A stretch of DNA of 64,000 nt from Dillenia suffruticosa. Taxonomy: Eukaryota; Streptophyta; Magnoliopsida; Dilleniales; Dilleniaceae. The stretch covers positions 14,274,501 to 14,338,500 of the forward strand of contig JAVTVX010000034.1 in assembly GCA_033439265.1 (NCBI GenBank), written 5' to 3'. Below are positions 55,396-64,000 of this stretch, in pieces. Under the pieces are notes generated by a model. That model searched no databases, was not told the origin of the DNA, and saw nothing but the letters and a program-made list of their open reading frames with translations. Within the stretch, counting starts at the first letter, position 1; every line of letters starts with the position of its first letter. The position numbers and the translations under genes are program-made.

Positions 55396-56767
55396 GCCAA
55401 TTTCGTTCTCGAAATTAAAAGAAAGCAATACACTGAACAAGTGGGGGTACTATTTCCTAATAGTCTCTTTGGGCTTCTAGGTCTCTTCTTCGACCTGGTC
55501 ACTCCTCCACAAAACTCTGACCAATGAAACTTCTTTGCTTCTCAGCTTTCTTACCTATCGATCTAGAATAGCTACAGGTTGAGCTGGAAAAGTAAGCTCC
55601 TCTCTGACTGGCCGTCCATCGCCAGTCGTTGTTTGAGCTTCTAAAAGCTCGTCTCTCAATGATCGTCCCAAAAGAACTTGACGTCCTTCATATCAGTCTG
55701 GAAAGTAAAGCAGGGATCTGGGAGAATCCTTTTACGAACTGCCAATAACACCCCGTAAGACCAAGGAAACTCCGCACGTCGGTAACTGTCTGTGGCTACT
55801 GGTGTGTTGATCAGCCCAAACGGCATGACCATGAACTCGTAATGTCTATATCGGGTGCGGAATGCGGTCTTGGGCACTTGCTCAGCCCTAATCCGCAACT
55901 GATGATATCCAGATCGAAGATCGATTTTTAAGAAAACCCTCGTATCCTGGAACTGATCAAATAAATCATCAATACGCGACAGAGGGTACCGATTATTGAT
56001 GAAAATCTTGTTTAGCTGCCTATAGTTCACACACAATCGTAGAGTTCCGTCTTTCTTCACGAATAACACCGGAACACCCCAAGGCAAAGTGCTCGGACGG
56101 ATAAAACCCTTGTCTAGCAACTCCTGCAACTAGACCTTGAGCTCATTAAGCTCAGTTGGTGCCATTCTGTATGGCGAAATAGATATGGGAGTGGTCCTTG
56201 GAGCTAAGACAATTTTGAAATCAAACTCCCTAACCGGTGGTAGTTCAGGTAGCTCCTTGGGAAATACATCTGGGAACTCCTACACCACTGGGACCTCCTC
56301 AAATCTCGGCCCCTCCACAGTGGTGTCAATAACATGAGCCAGGTATGCCGTGCACCCTCGGCGTATCTCTTGGCCTTCATCACTGAAACAGCACAGCAAG
56401 TTAACTCTCGCCTCTCGCCTAGGAACCTCAACAATGGCCCCTCGAGTCTCCGAAACTCCACTTCTTTGGTGAAGCAATCTACTGAGGCCCTATGCATGCT
56501 TAGCCAATCCATCCTTAGGATGTCATCGAAATCCATCATCTCAAGTGGAATCAAGTTTGCCTCGAGTATCGCATCTCTGACCATAACCTTACTCCCTCTA
56601 TAGATGGAATTTTTAAGTATCTGCTCACCGAGAGGAGTGATGACCAATATCTCCTCATCAAGTGGCGACAAAAGCTTACCCAACTTGTGGGCAAAAGACA
56701 CTCTCACATACGAATGATTTGACCCGGTGTCAATTTGGACACGAGCGTCGACTCCCCATATTTTCAT
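55396..56767 (-). pseudogene. E3 pol: PR, half RT, chromodomain-like tail
   Basis: The minus-strand ATG at 56767 gives M-K-I-W-G-V-D, then protease DTGS and the LRMDWLS motif. A frame change near 56380 and another before 56129 follow; RT resumes with [25 protein letters not shown] and MPFGLINTP, and then stops at about 55800. There it joins a short thumb-like piece ([12 protein letters not shown]) and jumps to the C-terminal VRKLRSKEVSLVRVLWRSDQVEEET tail (about 55565-55470). The catalytic [YF]xDD, RNase H and integrase are absent. It could not copy or insert itself. Confidence 0.8.
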
Positions 56768-56769
56768 AA

Positions 56770-56961
56770 CTCTTAATGTGAGAAAATCAAAAGATCAGTT
56801 GATAAATATGGAAGAGAATATATGCTCACATATATATATATATATATATCAAAATATATGTACAAACCAACATAGTTAAGCGTCTACGGCTTTAACTAGT
56901 GATGGTTCTCAAAAGAAAGTACATGGACATCTCTAAACATGGGGATCAGTGGGAGGAGCAC
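56770..56961 (-). other. Candidate intron between gag and pol of E3
   Basis: Donor ATTG|GTGCTCC at 56961 and acceptor ACATTAAGAG|TT ending at 56770; 192 nt, with a (TA)n and T-rich interior. Removal joins gag to the pol ATG in frame in the same phase as E1. The donor is weaker than that of E1. Confidence 0.45.
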
Positions 56962-58468
56962 CAATAATCACGTCAGGACTCGCCTGAGAGTCCTCCTACG
57001 TCATTGCGTATACACGGGCCTGTGTCCTCTACTGCTGTCGGGATGGTCCTGGCACCGTATTGCTCCCGGCTATCGTCTGTGGAGCGGTGCGACTCGAGTG
57101 CACAGGTGCTCCCTGCTATCCTCCTCGGGGAACACTCGAGTGTTCTGCAGCTATTTGACCTCCCGATCCCAACTCGGGGCAGGCACTCCTAATGTGCCCT
57201 GGCTTCCCACACTGGAAGCACGTAACAGACACCGTACACTCTCCAAAAGTGTGGTCTCTACCACATCGGTGGCAAAAAGGGTGCCGCTGAGCTGAAATCT
57301 GAGTACTGGCACTAGAGGCCAGTGCTCTGAATCCCTGAGATCGTGATCCCTGTTCAGGATGTGCTTGTCTCGGTTGAGAAGAGCTTTCCTGATATCCTAA
57401 ACTCCTGCCCTTCTTCGAGCCCTGGCTCGAAGAAGCCCCAGATCTCTTCTTCCTTAGTTCTCTGTTCTCCTGTTGTCTGCCCTCAGCATGGATGATCTTC
57501 TTAGCCCTAAGTGCTGAGTCTACTATCTTCGCAAAGGAGAGGCTACGAGTCACTGTCATGTACCTCCTGACGTTCAAGTTGAGGCCGTCCTCAAACTTGA
57601 ATCGTAACTGCTTTGGCGTTGCTAAGTCTGGAACAAAAGCAGCTAGTCGCCTAAACTTCATCTCATATTCTGTCACTGTCCTGGCTCCCTGCCGCAAATG
57701 CAGAAACTCTACCTTCTTGCGGTCCTGCTGGAACTCAGAGAAGTACCTGCGATCGAACTCCAGTAGGAAGTCCTCCCATCGCAGCGGCTCGATAGCATTG
57801 TCACAAATCGCCTACCACCAAGTGAGGGCGTCGCCATCTAAAAGTCTCTCTGCTATCCGAAGCCGGTAGTCCTCGCTCAACCCCAGATCAGTCAAAATTT
57901 TGCGGGTGCTGTTGATCCAATGCTTCGCTGCTGTAGGATCACCCATTCCCGCGAACTCCGTGCAGCCTAACTACCTCGCCTCCTTTACCAACTGGGTGAG
58001 CTCGTGAATACACCTCAAGGTGGAGGAGGTAGTATCACTAGGTCTTGAAACAGTGGAAGGACCAACAACTGGGGGCTGATCTGGTACAACTGAAGGTGGC
58101 ACGGTCGTAGGAGTCGGCGCTGCCGTCGGTACTGGTGGAGGTGGCACGGCCGTAGAAGTCGACACTGCCGTCGGTGGTGGTGGGGGTGGCATCTGAATCC
58201 CATGGGAGGTGTACCACTCATATACCTTCCTAAACACCTCAAGGGACGATGGTAGAATTTCGGCTGGAGCAGCCAGCTGAGTAGGCGCTGCAGGGGGCGC
58301 CCGTGAAGAGGAAGCAGCCTCAGGCACTCCAAGGGTCTTAGGTCCCCTCGGAGGGTCAGGCACTTGAGGAGTCTGGGATAGCGCGAGTCTAGCTCCACGT
58401 CCCGCTGGTCTACCGCATCTAGGCGGTATAATTTTGCAAGGAGAAAATTTCATTAGATATAATTCCAA
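56933..58468 (-). pseudogene. E3 gag, full length with in-frame stops
   Basis: A single minus-strand frame runs 511 codons from 58468 to TAG 56935-56933. The N-terminus is Pro/Ala-rich with PPPPPP near codon 90. The gag core follows (ELTQLVKEAR, W..AICD, EFLHLRQGARTVTEYE), a basic linker, then a CCHC knuckle CFQCGKPGHIRSAC and the AMT.EDSQASPDVIIG ending plus eight codons. There are five in-frame stops (in EAR*LGC, WW*AIC, GG*QGA, RQQ*RTQ, MT*EDS); at three of these a sibling element keeps CAG. No frameshift, so this is the best preserved gag here. An ATG a few codons downstream may be the true start. Confidence 0.85.
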
Positions 58469-58649
58469 AGTTTGGCATGGTTTAAAAATTAGGGTTAATT
58501 ATGTAGTAACTAACCCCCTAAAATGAATGAAATTAGTAGTCTATGACCATGTATGGGACTTTAAATGACTGTACGAAACTCTCTAATGCATTAAGGACTT
58601 TTCTATGTACTTGGGAATACTTTTCTTACTACCCTTTGCCCAACCTGAG

Positions 58650-58661
58650 GCTCTGATACCA
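58650..58661 (-). other. E3 primer binding site (initiator-Met tRNA type)
   Basis: Plus strand GCTCTGATACCA; minus TGGTATCAGAGC, seven bases from the LTR end. Confidence 0.88.
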
Positions 58662-58668
58662 ACCGAAC

Positions 58669-61600
58669 TGTCACACCCCAAACTGGGATCATGAGCAACC
58701 GCCCATTATCCTGGATGCCGGCTATATTTTTACAAAAAATCAGGCAGATTCTCCCTATATTTCGGAGGTCTTACAAGTACAATTTGTCCTGTATATCAAC
58801 ATTCATTCTGTAAAATAAACAAATGGTCATCCCGAGCTCTTCAAAATCAACCAATGCCACAACCAACATCCAGAACAACGCAAGGCTATAAAAATTTCCA
58901 ACAGACCTAGTCACAGACCTCTACTATCATGCCCAACTATAGCATGAGTAGCCACCACACGAGCGGACCTAAAATTTTACATAATATACAATAATTTTTC
59001 CCAAATGACATTCAAATACGTACAATCGCCTCAATGCGAATAAAATATGAGAGTTTCACAAATAAATATACATAAATTATACAGTCATCCTAAAAATAAA
59101 TGAGTATATTTATCAAAATAAAATCTCCAATACTCGTAGTGGAAGATATGGTAACATTCATACCCAAACCCTGTACTATCAAGTCCACGTCGTAACACAA
59201 TAATTCTTCTTCAGTCAAAAACTAATCCTGTGGGGAGAAAGTGAGGGGTGAGTATTCATGGAAGGTTACTCAGCAAATGAGGGGATTGATATCGTGCTAT
59301 CAATATCGAGGGTGAATTTGGAGTGTCAAAGCATGTAACATAATATGAGTGTGCGAAAATAACGTGTTGTTTCAATATAAAACATATCTCAAGACGCACA
59401 TCAGAAAATAACATATGTATCCATCCATGTATCAAATCACATACGTAGAGCCGGTCAAACAAACAATTTCAGCAATGGTCTACCTCGACCAAGGATGGAC
59501 GCATTGGGGTTTTTTTATTACTATGTAAATATCAAATAATGGTTTTCTATCCCAATGTTGACTACAATTTACTCAAACTAGCCTGTAATTATAATAATAA
59601 TACATATATATAGTCGGCCGTGTATGGTGTCCCGCCCGGTGCTAGACAGAGTAAACTCACGTCCTTCCCGATGAGGGTCAACCTGGGACACCCATACACA
59701 TGACGATCTGGTGGATATCTCAGGCTGAAACGTATCCGGGCACAAGGGGTGCCTCTACCAAATGTCTTTCGTAGCTACGGAATGCTATCGGAAGCATATC
59801 ACCACATCACCAAGTCGGCCGGGCACATAGCCCCATGCATCACATCATCATGTCGGCCGGACATATAGCTCCATGTATCGTAACATAATTTCGGCCAGGC
59901 GTATAGCCCAAATAGAACATGTAAATCCATTTAAAATTACGTGCCAATACAGTAGAATCATTAAAACATGTCAATATGTCAAAAAGGTGGCACAATATCA
60001 GTTATCAAACTCATGGATGCATAATCTATAAAATCAGCAGTTGAGACACTCCAATGGTCACAAAATATGTACATATACTTATCAAAATCCAAACATTTAG
60101 TTTTCACACGTATAAAAATCATGTCGTTTGAAAATCGATAAAACATGATTTGTCAATCAATAGTAGATGTCAAAATCCCACTCACAGTTCTAGGGAGGGT
60201 GGTCACTTCTTATTTTCAAAATAAATCCAATCTGACTCCTCGAGTCTCTAAAAAGATCAATTTAATCAGATCATCACAATTTAACATCAAATTTTCAAGT
60301 ATTATAGGGTTTATCCATTTTCCCTAATTTTGTACAAACCTTAACTCTTCAATTTATGAATACACTCTAATGTCATTAGTTGCATTTCATTTGTAAACAA
60401 TTAACGTATTTTTAAATCAAGTCAAATTCAACCCTAAAACCACTCAAGGTCGGAAATAAGTCTTAAAATAAATAATTTTTCTATAAGATGGAAAATTTTT
60501 GAAAAATCATACATTTTTCGATTTCCATCCAAATGTTTCAAGCCATGTGTCATTTTCAAGGTATATGAGTCTATTTTCATAATACAGAGATAATATTTAA
60601 CTTGCCTATAAGTAGAATAATTTATAATGCGGAAGGCTACATCAACCCTCGTACTCAAATCTCAATTTTCGACTATTTTCATGCATAGATTAATTTAAAT
60701 TCCAAGGGAAACTATTCAAATCAACTTAATTTGATTCTATCATCCTGAATAATCACATTTCATATAAATTCCTACACTTAATTTAATGAATCGCATATAA
60801 TGTCTGAAAATGCATTCATTGCGAATCTACTCTATATTCTAGCATAAACAAGACTTCTTATCCTAAATTTATCTTAAATTTAATAACCAAATCGAATGGG
60901 TCCGAAATCCCTCATTTAAGGTTTTTCTCGGAGCGCAGACCTTTATCCGAATTTCTCCTAGATCTCTCCAAATTCTTAAATGCTACCTATGAAGACAGAG
61001 TTTATTAGTTAGGATCAAACACTTAGATTAAAAGCAAAACCCTAAGTCAGTTACCTGCGTAGAGGTTCGTGGGCTACAGCGGGCTCGTGCGTTCGCGGGT
61101 CAGCGGGCCAATGGGCTTCGGCTAGCGGGCTCACTGGTCTACTGGCCAGTGGGCTAGCGGGCCGGCGGGCCTGGGGCTGGCGGGCCTACGGGCTGATGGG
61201 CTTGTTGCTGATGGGCCTGCGGGCCGGCTATGGCTCACGGCCCGCAGTGGCTTGCGGGCTGGCGCTCGTTTGTGCGCTGGCACACGCTAGCTCGCGCTCG
61301 TACGCTGGCGCGCACGCGGCCTGGTTCGCGCTCGCGGGCTGAGTCCTGCTCACGGCTTGGCTCGCGCTCGCGGGCTGGGTCCTGCTCGTGGCCTGGCTCG
61401 CGCTATGTTCGCGTGGGAAGGATCGCGCAGGGGCATGATCGTGCTCGTACCGGGTGGATTGCGAGGGGTGCATTCGGCTCTGGCTGGGTGGTCACGCGGT
61501 GGTAGAAGGAGTTGCAGTCGCGCTCACGGAAGATCGGTGCCCACCGAAGGAAAGTGCAGCTATGACGAGTGGCGGCGATGGCGGAAGGGCGCGATCAATC

Positions 61601-61893
61601 GCGGCTCGCGGCGGATTTGGGCGAAGCCGAAGGGAGAGAGAACGAAGTAGAGAGAGACAATGAGCGGGGTAGGGGGAGAAGACAGAGAGGGAGAGGGTGG
61701 CGGCGATGGCGGTGGCGGAGGAAGGCGATCGACCACGGTAGAGGAAGATGAATGGCCGTGGAAGAGAAAAATTCGGGGAAAGAGAGAGAGAGAGAGGGAT
61801 TAGGGTTTCCAACCCTAATCCCCAATTCATATTTGGGGATGCAGCGTTTTGCCCCAAAATGCTGCGTCTCCATTTTTTTTTTTTTGTGTTACA
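58669..61893 (-). repeat. E3 5' LTR
   Basis: Plus strand TGTCACACCCC ... GTGTTACA. Same parts as the 3' LTR: mini-hairpin units (59812-59910), conserved block (59711-59778), GC-rich block (61070-61260), GA tract, hairpin 2 (61796-61822, perfect) and hairpin 1 (61838-61868). Confidence 0.88.
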
Positions 61894-61898
61894 ATAAG

Positions 61899-64000
61899 TA
61901 AATATTGGAAAACACTAATAAGGAAGAATTGAACTTTGACTATTCAAAGGATGATTCTAGACTATTGGGTGATCCAATTGATGCAAGACCAGCTAATGTA
62001 AACTCTAGAGATGCCAGGAAGTTCGTGCCTCATAAGCCTATGCTTGTTGTTGTATCAATTCACTACTTCCTATTATGTAGTACTTTCCACCATCCTCTCA
62101 ACCCTCAATCCACCTTCTCATATAAATGGTACCCAAGATTAGTTGTTGCACACTTCCATCTCTACCTGCTCTTAAGGCTAGAGTTGTGTCATAATCCTAC
62201 GAAAAATATTGAGATATGGAGAATGTGGTAAGTCCTCAACGAGTAGATACTAAATAGTTTATAGAGTCTGGTATTTTTCCATAATCGTGTTGTTATCTAG
62301 ATCTTCTTCTTTCATATCCTTCTCAATTGGAAAATATTCAATTGTTGACTTTGTTTATCAATACGAGTATGATCCAGATGATATTGCCTCACAAAAACAA
62401 TACTTCACTTGTCCAATCATGTCCTAGCTACAAAAGGAGTATCTCCTTTCTCTTGATTTTCCTTTACCACATTCACAAGCTTGGAAGAGAGAGGATTAAA
62501 CCTACCTCTACTATGACATTGTAAGACTTGCCCTAAGTTTCCATGGATGAAAAGGACTCCATGTTGTTCTGGGAATTGCCCTCGTGGTCACTCGTTGCAA
62601 ACTTTAACAACATGCATGTACAGCTACCCTCCAAACTTCCCTTAATGTTGGCACCATCTTATGCACTTTCTACCCAATTTCAATCTTCCCCTTATGGACC
62701 CACATTTTGCAATTGCTTAAAACTCTATATGCAAATATCCGATGACTATTTAGTCCAAACTATGTCTGGTGCCACCCTCCACTTCCAGTTTAGCTACAGT
62801 GTCTGAACTTGTTCTTTTGATCTCATCATACTGGCATTACTTATGAAGCCCTCCTGGTTACTCTAAATTATACTTTTGATCTCACTATTTACTTTTAATC
62901 ATGACATTTGACTATAACTCTAACCGTGCACAAAAGGAATGGGATATCAAAAATCTCTAAATCTAGTCATAGTCGTTACAAACAAAATCATTTACACCTA
63001 AGAGCATTTCAACCATATTAACCTAATCTTACCCAAGCTCCCTTCTCCCCGTCCCTTTTTATACCACACCTCTCCACCAGTTTAAATTGCCTTGGTTAAC
63101 AAGATACACTCAATTCATATGATGACATGGCACTATCACGTTAACAATTTTTTCCCATTTTCAAAATTAAGAAATTTCTCTAATTTCTTTAATTTGAAAA
63201 ATCACGTTTTCAAATTTATTCGCTAGACTTTTCATTTCCCAAACACTTTTCAAAATACTAGTCTTTTTCCCTCATCAATTAACTTCAAATTATATTCAAA
63301 AATTAATTAAGATTTGAATTTCAGTACGCTACGCAAGGAACCTCAAAATTAAAAATTGCAAATTGAAATTCGACAGTCCAATTCTCATTTAGTTATAGGT
63401 CACTCTAATTCTCAAATTGTTGTAGGTGATCAATCTCTCTGTCACAATTTGCTTCCTCCACTGTTGATTTGGCTGCTCGTCTGTTTCTTTGTAGGTTAGG
63501 CTCTTTCTTCTCGCATAATGTTTCTCTTTTGCACTCTCTTTCTTCCCTTTCACATATTGGCTGCGTCACAACCAGTGTGATAGAGCTTCCTTCCTTATTT
63601 TATATACAACTGAAAATAATATACCCATTCTTAATCCATTGTCCCCGTTCCATGCTATATAGATTTCTTTACATATGATGGATCCTCGTCCACATATAAC
63701 TTAAAAGAATAATGCTTGTTCTTTCCCTATTTTCCCATGCTATGGATCCTCTTCCTTGTTTTCCACCTAAAAAGTGAAATAATTTTTTATTTTCTGTTTC
63801 ATTGCTGTGAACTCAATTAGATATATATATAAGCAATAATTTGGTCAAATCATCATATATGTACTTCTTGTTACTTAATAACCTTCTAACATGCAATTAG
63901 AACATATATTTGATATATTCTGCCCTTACCGTAGTTGCTTCTGCCAATTATTGTAGGATTTTTAATTTGTTTCATGTCATTTTAACAATTACTTCATTAT
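61899..64000. other. Right flank of E3, no recognised gene
   Basis: A frame at 61905-62231 begins ENTNKEELNFDYSKDDSR... and reads like coding sequence for about 45 codons before turning low in information; I do not recognise it. The rest is AT-rich. No terminal repeat, RNA gene or other coding frame is supported. Confidence 0.4.

Larger units (their letters stand above)
52184..61893 (-). mobile_element. E3: minus-strand Ty3/gypsy element with deleted pol
   Basis: 3' LTR 52184-55377 (3194 bp), internal 55378-58668 (3291 bp), 5' LTR 58669-61893 (3225 bp). Flanks ATAAA (52179-52183) and ATAAG (61894-61898) match at four of five bases. Two aligned LTR rows differ at 7 of 120 bases, between E2 and E1 in age. 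Gag keeps one frame with stops; pol keeps PR, half of RT and the chromodomain-like tail but has lost the RT catalytic motif, RNase H and integrase. Confidence 0.88.

Noticed and set aside
54734..55502. Ser/Leu-rich minus-strand frames in the E3 LTR
   Set aside because: Complement of the GA tract and the surrounding LTR; no frame conservation with 61492-61873.
56334..57295. Plus-strand frames over E3 gag and pol
   Set aside because: Shadows of the minus-strand retrotransposon genes, which have clear motifs.

Overview
The window looks like repeat-dense heterochromatin of a eudicot nuclear genome, most likely a plant with many transposons. The only trace of a host gene is the 3' end of a TIR-type NLR resistance gene (LRRs plus C-JID, 11393-12607). 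TNL genes of this form are a eudicot feature, which is the basis for the organism call. I see no intact host gene, tRNA, rRNA or CRISPR array. The rest is LTR retrotransposons, CACTA (En/Spm) DNA transposons, a SINE, Copia fragments and tandem repeats.

Layout. 1-3897: 3' part of a CACTA element with decayed transposase genes and Ser/Thr-free subterminal repeats. 4149-4738: probable Copia solo LTR. 6263-6454: SINE with an 18-bp target duplication. 6600-7735: Copia gag-protease remnant (minus). 8650-11313: Ty3/gypsy solo LTR lying against the NLR fragment. 14155-45772: a nest of four insertions. The outermost is element E0, a minus-strand Ty3/gypsy element. E1 (14415-35012, TSD TGTTT) sits in the gag zinc knuckle of E0. 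E2 (14809-24348, TSD GCACC) sits in the 5' LTR of E1. A 6.6-kb CACTA element (36645-43225, TSD AAT) sits in the 5' LTR of E0. 46430-50770: an array of degenerate palindromic AAGTCGACTT motifs split by another CACTA element (47477-about 50296). 51062-51400: Copia gag fragment. 52184-61893: minus-strand Ty3/gypsy element E3. 61899-64000: no recognised gene.

E1, E2 and E3 are related Ty3/gypsy elements of chromovirus (Tekay/Del-like) type: iMet-type primer binding site, long 2.7-3.2 kb LTRs, gag with a CCHC knuckle, PR-RT-RH-INT order and a chromodomain-like C-terminus. None is intact. E2 and E3 have large deletions in pol although their LTRs are similar to each other, so they probably moved with proteins from a relative.

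Most interesting points. (1) In E1, E2 and E3, gag ends at a conserved TAG exactly eight codons after a candidate splice donor, and an AT-rich spacer of about 200 nt precedes the pol ATG. In E1 and E3, removing the spacer as a GT-AG intron puts gag and pol in frame. This suggests splicing-controlled Gag versus Gag-Pol expression. (2) The LTRs carry short perfect hairpins whose stems differ by compensatory changes between families. (3) A second inverted-repeat block is conserved among the LTRs. (4) Most stop codons are TAG where a sibling copy keeps CAG, fitting deamination of methylated CHG sites.
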